Made by a program: the position numbers and the translations under genes | Part shown: in pieces, positions 25,967-33,752 of the stretch | Position numbering within the stretch: the stretch's first letter is position 1 | How the letters are laid out: each line of letters begins with the position of its first letter | Assembly (NCBI RefSeq): GCF_002844375.1 | Contig: NZ_CP024199.1 | Coordinates: forward strand, 1,748,001-1,812,000 | Source: Thalassospira marina | GTDB lineage: Bacteria > Pseudomonadota > Alphaproteobacteria > Rhodospirillales > Thalassospiraceae | DNA: 64,000 bases | Direction: 5' to 3' | Notes under the pieces: generated by a model | The model's database searches: none | What the model was told of the DNA's origin: nothing | What the model saw: the letters and a program-made list of their open reading frames with translations, nothing else

Positions 25967-25990
25967 ATTTGGAAATGAATATTTCCAAAT
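25967..25990 (+). promoter_or_regulatory. Candidate TetR operator 2, before the hydrolase gene
   Basis: ATTTGGAAAT, spacer GAAT, ATTTCCAAAT: the two 10-base arms are perfectly complementary. It lies 13 bases after the tetR stop and 27 before the hydrolase ATG at 26018. Its spacer is the reverse complement of that of operator 1. Confidence 0.8.
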
Positions 25991-26017
25991 AAAACTAACC
26001 AGTAAGGAATGCTGAAA

Positions 26018-26965
26018 ATGCCTGAACCAACCCTTGAATACCCGTTGAATGAAAGTGCCCAATATTTTGATTTTGCCGCCTTTTGGCAGAAATTTCAGTC
26101 GCGCATGGTGCGGGTCGATGGTGTGTCGCTGCATTATGTTGAAGGCGGCACAGGCGCACCGGTTTTGCTGATCCCTGGCTGGCCGCAAAGCTGGTTTGCC
26201 TGGCGGTTTGTGATGCAGGAACTGGTAAAGGCCGGCCGGCATGTTATCGCCATTGACCCACGCGGTATGGGGGATTCCGACCATCCATCATCGGGTTATG
26301 ACATGACAACGATAGCAAACGAAATCCGGGCCTTTCTTGATCGAACCGGCCTGTTGGCGGATGGCGCCATTGATGTTGTCGGTCATGATATCGGCACCTG
26401 GATTGCCTATGCCTTGGCCGCAGATCATGGTGACGCCGTTAAAAGCCTGGCGGTATTTGACGGTGCCCTGCCGGGGATAACGCCGCCACCCCCTGCAGGC
26501 ATTCCCAGCGAAGCAGTGAATGTCAAAACCTGGCATTTCGCCTTTAACCGGCTTGATGATTTACCCGAAATCCTGATTACGGGACGTGAACGGGCGTTTC
26601 TGGGGTGGCTGTTTGGGGCGAAATCAACACAAAGCCATGTGTTTGATCGTGCTACCATGGATGAATATGTGCGGGTCAATACCCGCCCCGGTGCCCTTCG
26701 CGCAGCATTGGCCTATTATAAAACGGCCTTTTCACCCGCCGCGATGGAAGATGCCGCCAAGCGGGCAACACGCCACCTTGCCATGCCGGTTATGGCCTTT
26801 GGCGCGGAATATGGTGTGGGGCCGGTTTTAAAAAACACACTGGCGGACATTGCCGATCATTGTGCAGGTGGCGTACTGGCAGGGATCGGCCATTACATCC
26901 CCGAAGAATGCCCAGCAACCGTAAGTGCGCTTCTGGGCCAGTTCTGGACTGACCATCATGCCTGA
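26018..26965 (+). CDS. Alpha/beta hydrolase, epoxide hydrolase-like
   Basis: The 315-residue protein has the alpha/beta hydrolase fold with a nucleophile elbow VGHDIG (Asp nucleophile, about residue 123), as in epoxide hydrolases and haloalkane dehalogenases. The catalytic His lies in GIGHYIPEECP near residue 290. The usual HGxP oxyanion segment is IPGWPQSW here, with Pro in place of His. Substrate unknown. ATG 26018 follows AAGG at 10 bases; an ATG at 26009 is too close to it. It is under the control of the TetR regulator by position. Confidence 0.85.
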   Translation: MPEPTLEYPLNESAQYFDFAAFWQKFQSRMVRVDGVSLHYVEGGTGAPVLLIPGWPQSWFAWRFVMQELVKAGRHVIAIDPRGMGDSDHPSSGYDMTTIANEIRAFLDRTGLLADGAIDVVGHDIGTWIAYALAADHGDAVKSLAVFDGALPGITPPPPAGIPSEAVNVKTWHFAFNRLDDLPEILITGRERAFLGWLFGAKSTQSHVFDRATMDEYVRVNTRPGALRAALAYYKTAFSPAAMEDAAKRATRHLAMPVMAFGAEYGVGPVLKNTLADIADHCAGGVLAGIGHYIPEECPATVSALLGQFWTDHHA

Positions 26966-27012
26966 TATTTGTTCCCAATCGTCTTTTTTGCCCTTATTAA
27001 CCGGGGTGTGAC

Positions 27013-27450
27013 ATGAATGCGTTTTATTCCATCCTGGCACTGGCAGCGGGGGTGATGTTACCCCTGCAGGCCGCCATGAATGCGCGTTTGGCCCGCATGA
27101 TGGGATCATCCATCTGGGCGGCGTCCTTTTCCGGTTTTGTGCTGACAATCATTCTGGCGATTATCGGATATTTCTCGCTTGGCGCACTTCCGCGCATGGG
27201 CGGGGCGGCTGCCTTGCCGTGGTGGGCATGGGCCGGGGGTGTTTGTGGCTGTGTGGTGTTATCGGCCACCACCATTGTTGCCCCGCGTCTGGGGACATCT
27301 GCCATGGTGGCACTAATCATGGCGGGACAGGTGATTTGCTCGCTTTTGATCGACAGTTTTGGCCTGTTGGGCATGCCCGCCCAACCCTTTGACATAAAAC
27401 GAGCCGGGGCCGCGGCTTTGCTGCTGGCGGCAACATTTTTGATCCGCTAG
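27013..27450 (+). CDS. DMT-superfamily YdcZ-like (DUF606) transporter
   Basis: The 145-residue protein has four to five membrane segments. The N-terminal LALAAGVMLPLQAAMNARLARMMGS and the later GVCGCVVLSATTIVAPRLGTSAMVALIMAGQVICSLLIDSFGLLG fit the YdcZ/DUF606 branch of drug/metabolite transporters. These are single-repeat proteins that probably dimerise. It lies 47 bases after the hydrolase gene, so it may share the TetR-controlled unit. Substrate unknown. Confidence 0.87.
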   Translation: MNAFYSILALAAGVMLPLQAAMNARLARMMGSSIWAASFSGFVLTIILAIIGYFSLGALPRMGGAAALPWWAWAGGVCGCVVLSATTIVAPRLGTSAMVALIMAGQVICSLLIDSFGLLGMPAQPFDIKRAGAAALLLAATFLIR

Positions 27451-27459
27451 GACAGGCGT

Positions 27460-27483
27460 GGCCGCCAGCCATATCCGGCGGCC
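27460..27483 (+). terminator. Weak terminator-like hairpin after the DMT gene
   Basis: GGCCGCC (27460-27466) pairs with GGCGGCC (27477-27483). The tail CGTATTGCTTGT has few T residues, so termination would be weak. Confidence 0.35.
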
Positions 27484-27715
27484 CGTATTGCTTGTATCAA
27501 CCCATGCTGGCTGAAAATATGCGAATTTCCGCCATAGTCCTGATGTTTTTGCCCGTTATCACGCTGCATGTTTGTAAGACGCAACAGGCAGCCTTGGGCC
27601 GTGATAGGGTGATGCTATGCGACGAAAACAGCATTGATCGTTATCATCGTCATCTGTTTGATTGTGCCTGCCTGATTTGCGTGGTTTGTTAACGCTTGGA
27701 CGTTATTGTTCGCGC

Positions 27716-30169
27716 ATGAATATGGATATGCGTTCTGATCGAATGGTTGAAGATTCGTTGTCTGACCTGGGCGAGATGTTTTATTCAGCCCTCGACCTGT
27801 TCGAGGCTGGCCATTTCGCGGAGGCCGAGGATGCCTGCCGCATATTGACGCTTGCCTATCCGCAAGCGGTTGAACCCATGCATCTTGCGGGGCTGGTTGC
27901 CCTGAAACAGGGCAGGTTTGACGTGGCGGCCGAACGAATGGGGCGTGCCGCCATTGCCGATGCCAGCAATGCCGAAATCCAGCATGACCATGCCCGTGCC
28001 CTGAAGGCGGCGGGGAAAAACCGCGACGCGGTTGGCGCGTTTAAACGCGCGATTCGTCTGTGTCCGGATTCTCCCGCCCTTTATTGCAATCTTGCCAATA
28101 CCTATCGCGATCTTGGTGATCTGGACCATGCGCGGGAAAATTACGAAACCGCGCTGGAACTGGCACCCGATAGTGCCGATATCCACGCCAATTATGCCGC
28201 CTGCCTGCGCGAATGTGGCGACCTTGAAAAGGCCGAGGCCGAATGCCGCCATGCCCTTTCGCTGCGGGATGATATCGTCATGGCGCTGGTGTTGCTGGGG
28301 CAGATCCTGCTTGATCAGGGGCGCACCGTTTCGGCCAGTGACCCGTTGATGCGGGCTTTGCGCCTGTCGCCGGGCAACAAAACGGCGTTAACAGCCTATG
28401 GCGAGGCCCTGTTTCGTTTGGGGCAGTTTGCCGGGGCGCTGCATTGCCTGCGCCAGGTGCTGGCCCTTGACCCCGATGCCGAAGGCGCGCGCCGCACCCT
28501 GGCACTTTTGAACCTGCGTACAGGCCAGGGAACCGAGGCGATTGCATCGCTGGACCCGCTTTTGCGCCGCTACCCCGAAGACCCGGAATTGCTGTTGATG
28601 ATGGGCGAGGGGTTAAGCCTTTCAGGCCGTCACAACGAGGCGGTTGAACGTTTTGGCGCCGCCATTGGCGCCGGTGGCGGGGATGATGCGGTTTTCCGCC
28701 TTGCTGTTGAGCTTTCCGAGCAGACAGACGCCGCCATGGCGCACGAGGTTTTGCAAAAAACCATCGATCGCAAAATTCGCAATGGCGATGATGCGACACT
28801 GTTTCGAACGGCCCGGCGGCTTTTATTCTCGCCCGTGCCAGTCGATATCAACGCGCAAAATGACGAAGTCGTTCGCGATATTGTTGAAGATGCGATTCTA
28901 TCGGACGAAGAAAATGGTGCTGCCCCCGTTCCGGGCCGGATAGACCCGGTCACATTAACCCGTTTCCCCCCGGTGTGGCGCGCAGCCCTGCGCCCGCAGG
29001 GCGATGAACAGTTACGCGCCGTGGGCCGTTATTGGGAACAGCTTGCCGCCGATGCCGATGTGCCATCGGTGTGCGAAGCCGTTTCGACAGAAGGCCGCAA
29101 AGTGCGGCTGGGGATTGTGTCGGCCAATATGTGCAATAATGGCATTGGCCGCTGGATTGCCGGTTTTGTCGCCGCCCTTGACCGGGACCGGTTTGATATT
29201 ACCGTTGTTCGCCCGCCGCTGGGCGAGGATGACATTACATCGCGCATTGATGCCAATGCCGACCTGGTGGTGCGCCTGCCGCTGGACCCGAAACATTCTG
29301 CCGGGGTAATTGCCGGGCTGGAATTTGACGTGCTGCATTATGTCGATGCCCAGGCCGATGCCTATACCATGTTGCTGGCAAGTTGGAGGCTGGCACCGTT
29401 GCAGGTGGCCGGTGGCGGTATTGCTGCAACAACCGGGCTTTCAAATATCGATTATCACTTTGTTGCCGACGACTGGGAAGCGGCAGGGGGCGAGGGTCGT
29501 TATACCGAAAAACTGGTGCGTTTGCCGGGCCTGTTTGTGAATGGTGAAGCCCCCAATGTGCCCGATAATTCCACCCGCGACCTGCAACGCCAGTGGCGCA
29601 TTGATGAAGACCGCAACAGTTATCTGTGCCCGCAGCCGCTTGATGTTCTAAGTGCTGATTTTGATCCGCTGATTGCTGAAATTCTGCGGCTGGACGAAAC
29701 GGCAGAACTGCTGTTGATTGCGCCGGCGCGCGATGCCTGGGATGCAGCATGGGGCCGGCGGTTTGCGGTTAATCATGGTGATGTTGCCGGGCGTATGCGG
29801 TTTGTAAATGTGCGCAACCGGGCCGAAATGCTGTCCCTTCTGGGCGCGGTTGATGTGGTACTGGAAAGCCCGGCCTGGAACGATGCGATGCTGGGTTTTG
29901 ACTGCCTTGGTCTGGGCGTGCCGCTGGTGACACTGCCGGGCAAGGAAGCGCGCACACGTCGCAGCCATACCTGTTATCGCCAGATATCGGTGTTTGACTG
30001 TGTTGCCTATAATTCGGCGGATTATGTTGAAACAGCCCTGACACTGGCAACCGATAAACGCCGCCGTTCCGTCATTGCGCAGGCCATTCGCACACGCTCG
30101 CATGTGCTGTTTGGGCAAAAGGAATCCTTTAACGCCTATATGGACTTCCTGGAACAGCAAACGGCCTGA
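27716..30169 (+). CDS. TPR protein with GT41 (O-GlcNAc transferase/SPINDLY-like) domain
   Basis: The 817-residue protein has about seven TPR repeats (about 10-270, e.g. HARALKAAGKNRDAVGAFKRAIRLCPDSPALYCNLANTYRDLGD) and a C-terminal domain (about 430-815) that resembles the GT41 family of OGT/SPINDLY-type transferases: VRLGIVSANMCNNGIGRWIAGFV, QVAGGGIAATTGLSNIDYHFVADD and DCLGLGVPLVTLPGKEARTRRS. Bacterial members modify flagellin or other proteins. The catalytic surface looks divergent: family-typical HPVG... and GH segments are not obvious. The start is ATG 27716; the gene stands alone. An uncharacterised glycosyltransferase is the best description. Confidence 0.82.
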   Translation: MNMDMRSDRMVEDSLSDLGEMFYSALDLFEAGHFAEAEDACRILTLAYPQAVEPMHLAGLVALKQGRFDVAAERMGRAAIADASNAEIQHDHARALKAAGKNRDAVGAFKRAIRLCPDSPALYCNLANTYRDLGDLDHARENYETALELAPDSADIHANYAACLRECGDLEKAEAECRHALSLRDDIVMALVLLGQILLDQGRTVSASDPLMRALRLSPGNKTALTAYGEALFRLGQFAGALHCLRQVLALDPDAEGARRTLALLNLRTGQGTEAIASLDPLLRRYPEDPELLLMMGEGLSLSGRHNEAVERFGAAIGAGGGDDAVFRLAVELSEQTDAAMAHEVLQKTIDRKIRNGDDATLFRTARRLLFSPVPVDINAQNDEVVRDIVEDAILSDEENGAAPVPGRIDPVTLTRFPPVWRAALRPQGDEQLRAVGRYWEQLAADADVPSVCEAVSTEGRKVRLGIVSANMCNNGIGRWIAGFVAALDRDRFDITVVRPPLGEDDITSRIDANADLVVRLPLDPKHSAGVIAGLEFDVLHYVDAQADAYTMLLASWRLAPLQVAGGGIAATTGLSNIDYHFVADDWEAAGGEGRYTEKLVRLPGLFVNGEAPNVPDNSTRDLQRQWRIDEDRNSYLCPQPLDVLSADFDPLIAEILRLDETAELLLIAPARDAWDAAWGRRFAVNHGDVAGRMRFVNVRNRAEMLSLLGAVDVVLESPAWNDAMLGFDCLGLGVPLVTLPGKEARTRRSHTCYRQISVFDCVAYNSADYVETALTLATDKRRRSVIAQAIRTRSHVLFGQKESFNAYMDFLEQQTA

Positions 30170-30197
30170 CGATAAGGCATCATCAGGCCGTTTAAAG
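30159..30197 (+). terminator. Terminator overlapping the GT41-like stop codon
   Basis: AAACGGCCTGA (30159-30169) pairs exactly with TCAGGCCGTTT (30183-30193); the left arm includes the TGA stop codon. The loop has 13 bases. Confidence 0.75.
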
Positions 30198-30250
30198 CGT
30201 TATCCCGGCCCGGTGGGATAGGGTGGGGATTTATTATTTTGCCGTGAAAA

Positions 30251-30751
30251 TCAGCTTAGCGCGTCAATATCGGCATCTGACAGGGCGGCTGGCACAATGG
30301 TCAGCGGCAGGCGAAGCTGTCCGACAACGTCGCTTTTGGTCAGGGCTGTAATCAGCGGGCCAGGGCCTTCGTTATTGGCGCTGGCTGCCAGCACCAGAAT
30401 GGAAATCTGTTCTTCTTCCAGCACGCTAAGAAGTTCATCCTTGATGCGGCCTTCGCGAATGAACAGAAGCGGCATGAAGCCGGTCTGTTCATGGACATAA
30501 CCCGCCAGATCATTGATGCGGGTTTCGGCATTTTCGCGGGCTTCTTCCTGCATCAAATCGCCAACCGCCATCCAGTGCTGGAATTCGGCGGGTTCGATCA
30601 CGCTAAGCAGGGCAACGCGGCCGCCGGTATGCTGGGCGCGTCGGCAGGCATAGCGCAATGCCTTGGTCATTTCATCGCTATCATCGACAACTACCAGAAA
30701 TGTTCGGTTATTCGAACTAAGCAGTTCCCGGTCATCATTGTGGGAGTTCAT
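30251..30751 (-). CDS. Universal stress protein (UspA family)
   Basis: The 166-residue protein has the UspA alpha/beta fold: FLVVVDDSDEMTKALRYACRRAQHTGGRVALLSVIEP in the first half and ISILVLAASANNEGPGPLITALT in the second. The ATP-loop glycines (GxxGxxG) are not well kept in the second motif, so ATP binding is uncertain. The N-terminal 15 residues are extra. It is monocistronic on the minus strand. USPs help survival under stress, but the particular role is unknown. Confidence 0.85.
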   Translation of the reverse strand: MNSHNDDRELLSSNNRTFLVVVDDSDEMTKALRYACRRAQHTGGRVALLSVIEPAEFQHWMAVGDLMQEEARENAETRINDLAGYVHEQTGFMPLLFIREGRIKDELLSVLEEEQISILVLAASANNEGPGPLITALTKSDVVGQLRLPLTIVPAALSDADIDALS

Positions 30752-30997
30752 ATGGTTCCTGCCCTGTGATGATTTATACAGTGGGGTTGCGGTGTCGACA
30801 CAACACAGACTGTGATGCCACCTTTATTCCCCAAATTGTGCCGCATCCACGGGCCTTTATCCAAGCTATTTTTGCGCCCTGTGCTGCATGGCTGCCTGCA
30901 GCATTTTATATCGATGCAACCCTGGCGCGCAAATATATACCCGTTTCCGTAAGGAAAAAGGTATGTAAGCCGCATGTTTTGCGTGTGGGATTAATGC

Positions 30998-31831
30998 CTA
31001 GTTTTTACGGAAAACAACACTGGCCAGCCAGCCCGCAAACCCGGCAATGATCACCGCGATAATGCCGTAAAGGGCCGAATAGCGATGGGCAAAGTCGTAA
31101 ACATCGGCGCTGACACCGGTTTTTGACACCACAAGCGGCGTGGTTTTGATGCTGGCGATCCGTCCGTCGCGGATCAGATACACATCAATAACATAGGTGC
31201 CCGTTGGCGTGTTGGCCGGAAAATGGATGTCGGTACGAAAAAGCTGATTGGACAGAAAACTGATTTTGGAGGGCTTGTCGTTAAACAGGCCGACATATTC
31301 CATATTGCGCAGCAGGGCATCGCGATAAAGGCTGTCGTCGGTGTCATCGCCATTCATGGTGGTGACAAAACGCTGGTTTTGCAGGCCAATATGATAGGAC
31401 GCAAACAGCCTGTCATTGGCGATCAGCTCGATCGGGCGGCTGGCGGCCGTGGCGTAATAGGTTGGCACATTGCGCACATAGGCGCTTTGGGTGTTGATCC
31501 AGATGCCGGCTTTACGTTCCTTGCGGCGCACAACCATGTCGCGTTCGGGGCCGCGCACGGTAATAACGACATCGCCCTTGTTTTCAATCGCGCCAAATAA
31601 CAGCACATCTGTCCCGGTAAAACCGGTGCTGATTGCCACCAGGTGGTTGGACAAATCCACCACCAGCGGGTCGGCCTTGGCCTGTTTGCCCGGCAGAATG
31701 GTGCCCGCCAGCAGCAATAAACCGGCCAGCAGTATAAAAGCCGCTGGTGTGCGTGTGCCGTTTGTCGTGGTTTTGCCAATGTGGGTATTGCGGGCGAGGG
31801 CAGCGGGCTGACAGTGATTTGCCATCATCAT
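30998..31831 (-). CDS. TIGR02186-family protein, partner of TSUP exporter
   Basis: The 277-residue protein has an N-terminal signal-anchor segment (about 30-52), a large extracytoplasmic domain and a C-terminal membrane helix (about 250-272: YGIIAVIIAGFAGWLASVVF). LVVDLSNHLVAISTGFTGTDVLLFGAIE and VVITVRGPERDMVVRRKERKAGIW match the TIGR02186 family, which nearly always follows a TSUP-type exporter gene, as here. The start overlaps the exporter stop codon by one base (TAATG on the minus strand), so the two are translationally coupled. A periplasmic accessory role in sulfite or organosulfur export is inferred. Confidence 0.85.
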   Translation of the reverse strand: MMMANHCQPAALARNTHIGKTTTNGTRTPAAFILLAGLLLLAGTILPGKQAKADPLVVDLSNHLVAISTGFTGTDVLLFGAIENKGDVVITVRGPERDMVVRRKERKAGIWINTQSAYVRNVPTYYATAASRPIELIANDRLFASYHIGLQNQRFVTTMNGDDTDDSLYRDALLRNMEYVGLFNDKPSKISFLSNQLFRTDIHFPANTPTGTYVIDVYLIRDGRIASIKTTPLVVSKTGVSADVYDFAHRYSALYGIIAVIIAGFAGWLASVVFRKN

Positions 31832-32754
31832 TACAGGTTCCCCGGCGCGACAGAAAACAGGTCGTTGGGGGTAATGACCAGATCAAGGGCCAGTTTGATA
31901 CAGACGGCAAGCACCAGGGCCGCCAGCCCCGCGCGCAGGTATTCCGCCTTGATGCGGGCGCCAAAACGCGCACCAAATTGCGCACCGACAACCGCACCCG
32001 CGACCAGCAGTAAAGCCAGTGCAATATCAACCGTATGGGTTTGGATGGATTGCAGGATGGTGACGTTGGCAGAGACAAAAATGATTTGAAACAGCGAGGT
32101 GCCGATCACGACACTGGTCGGCATGCCAAGGATATAGATCATGGCCGGAACCATGACAAAGCCGCCGCCAACGCCCATCAATGCCGTAAGCAAACCAACC
32201 AGAAAGCCCACCAGCAAAGGCAGAAGCGCACTGACATAAAGCCCGGAACGGTAAAACCGGACCTTGAGCGGCAGGCGGTGGAAAAAGCCATGCTGGTGTT
32301 TTTTTGCACGCCGGACCGGACCGCTTTTGCGCCGGGTGCGGAAAATGGCGCGCGATGCCTCAATCATCATCATGCCGCCAATGGTGCCCAGAAAGACCAC
32401 ATAACACAGCGAAATGACCAGATCGATCTGACCAAGCGACCGCAGCCAGGCAAAAACGCCAACCCCGGAAGATGAACCCGCAATACCGCCAACCAGCAAT
32501 ACCAGGCCCATTTTGACATCCACATTGCCACGCCGCCAGTGCACGATCACCCCGGAAAGGGACGATGCGACAATCTGGTTGGCTGCGGTTGCAACCGAAA
32601 CCGCAGGTGGAATGCCAAAAAAGATCAGAAGCGGCGTAATCAGAAATCCGCCACCCACGCCGAACAGTCCGGACACAAATCCGACACCGCCGCCGAGACC
32701 CAAAATAAGCAGAACATTTACCGACATCTCGGCAATAGGCAGATAGATTTGCAT
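31831..32754 (-). CDS. TSUP/TauE-SafE family exporter
   Basis: The 307-residue protein has about eight membrane segments and the paired TSUP signatures GLGGGVGFVSGLFGVGGGFLITPLLIFFGIPPAVSVATAANQIV and LVGLLTALMGVGGGFVMVPAMIYILGMPTSVVIGTSL. TSUP proteins carry sulfite, sulfonates or related anions. The start is ATG 32754 (MQIYLPIAEMSVNVL); a longer reading from 33072 runs antisense into the TusA gene and is rejected. The divergent tusA-like gene supports a sulfur role. It is followed by and coupled to the TIGR02186 gene. Confidence 0.9.
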   Translation of the reverse strand: MQIYLPIAEMSVNVLLILGLGGGVGFVSGLFGVGGGFLITPLLIFFGIPPAVSVATAANQIVASSLSGVIVHWRRGNVDVKMGLVLLVGGIAGSSSGVGVFAWLRSLGQIDLVISLCYVVFLGTIGGMMMIEASRAIFRTRRKSGPVRRAKKHQHGFFHRLPLKVRFYRSGLYVSALLPLLVGFLVGLLTALMGVGGGFVMVPAMIYILGMPTSVVIGTSLFQIIFVSANVTILQSIQTHTVDIALALLLVAGAVVGAQFGARFGARIKAEYLRAGLAALVLAVCIKLALDLVITPNDLFSVAPGNL

Positions 32755-32887
32755 TGCGGCAGCACAGGCGTGAGCGTTTGATTGATTATTGTCTGTCAGT
32801 CTAACATATTGTGCAAATGCAACAATCGCCAAATCGCGGATGCGACCATTTGTCAGCACCGATGATTGAATTTTTAAAGGAAAAGCC

Positions 32888-33139
32888 ATGACAGCATCGT
32901 CAGACGAACCATTTGCCCTGGTTCTTGATGCGCGCGGGCTGATGTGCCCGATGCCGGTTTTGAAAACCAAAAAGGCACTGCGTGATGTTCCGGTGGGTGG
33001 TGTCATCAAGGTAATGGCAACCGACCCCGGTTCGGTCGCCGATATGAAGGCCTTTTGCGACATGACGGGCAATATTTTGCTGGCATCTCTGCGCGAAGGG
33101 GATGTTTTTATTTACCATATCGAACATCGCCAGAAATGA
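32888..33139 (+). CDS. TusA-family sulfurtransferase-like protein
   Basis: The 83-residue protein has the TusA fold with the Cys-Pro motif in LDARGLMCPMPVLKTKKAL (Cys at residue 20), which carries persulfide sulfur in the TusA/SirA/YeeD family. TDPGSVADMKAFCDMTGN in the second half also fits. It is divergent from a TSUP exporter with TIGR02186, so a link to sulfur handling is likely. Whether it acts in tRNA thiolation or in sulfur export cannot be told. GNAT follows 20 bases later. Confidence 0.87.
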   Translation: MTASSDEPFALVLDARGLMCPMPVLKTKKALRDVPVGGVIKVMATDPGSVADMKAFCDMTGNILLASLREGDVFIYHIEHRQK

Positions 33140-33159
33140 AGGCAGGGGAAACAGAACCA

Positions 33160-33651
33160 ATGAACGCACAGGATATTACCTGGTGGCATGGCAATTTTGA
33201 CGATATGTCCCTGCGCCAGCTTCATGACCTGCTGATGCTACGCCAGCAGATTTTCATTATCGAGCAGAACTGCATTTTCCCGGAAATTGATGGTCTGGAC
33301 CCGCTGTCATTTCATGTTCTGGGCCTGATCGATGGCAAGGTGGTTGCCGCCACCCGCATTGTCCCGGCGGGGATTGACCCCAATCACAGCCAGCAGGGCG
33401 ATGACCCGGCAATTGGCCGCGTCGTGGCATCGTCACTTCTGCGCGGGCAGGGTGTTGGCAGCGCGATCATGAAACAGTCAATTATCGCGTGTGAGGAACA
33501 GTTCGCCGGTCTTGGCATTTTCCTCAATGCCCAGCATCATCTGGAAAAATTCTATGCTGCGCTTGGTTTTGTGCAGGAAGGCGAACCGTTTGATGAAGAC
33601 GGTATTCCCCACATTTCCATGCGCCGACCGGCCAGCTCGCTCGCAGCTTAA
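33160..33651 (+). CDS. ElaA-like GNAT acetyltransferase
   Basis: The 163-residue protein matches the ElaA group of GNAT N-acetyltransferases: LYDLLMLRQQIFIIEQNC-like N-terminal half (actual LHDLLMLRQQIFIIEQNCIF), DGKVVAATRIVP, IGRVVASSLLRGQGVGSAIMKQSI (acetyl-CoA pyrophosphate loop RGQGVG) and KFYAALGFVQEGEPFDEDGIPHISM. It presumably acetylates an unknown amine or protein. The start is ATG 33160, with AGGGGAA 11 bases upstream. It lies 20 bases after the TusA gene, so the two are probably in one operon. Confidence 0.87.
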   Translation: MNAQDITWWHGNFDDMSLRQLHDLLMLRQQIFIIEQNCIFPEIDGLDPLSFHVLGLIDGKVVAATRIVPAGIDPNHSQQGDDPAIGRVVASSLLRGQGVGSAIMKQSIIACEEQFAGLGIFLNAQHHLEKFYAALGFVQEGEPFDEDGIPHISMRRPASSLAA

Positions 33652-33673
33652 TAGCTAGTGCCTGGCCAAAGTA

Positions 33674-33712
33674 AAACAGCAACAGGTGCCAAATTGGCGC
33701 CTGTTGCTGTTT
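33674..33712. terminator. Strong bidirectional terminator
   Basis: A 17-bp stem (one G-T pair) with an AAATT loop between the convergent acetyltransferase and DUF2336 genes. Left arm 33674-33690, right arm 33696-33712; AAAC and GTTT flank the ends, giving U-rich tails on both strands. Confidence 0.85.
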
Positions 33713-33752
33713 GTACACCGTTTTTCAGGGCGTTCTTTGGAATGGATGTGTT

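Noticed and set aside
30766..31050. Plus-strand open frame of 94 residues before the TIGR02186 gene end
   Set aside because: Overlaps the end of the opposite gene, no ribosome site or hydrophobic pattern.
32755..33072. Upstream extension of the TSUP exporter
   Set aside because: It runs antisense through the TusA gene and lies outside the exporter family; ATG 32754 matches the family start.
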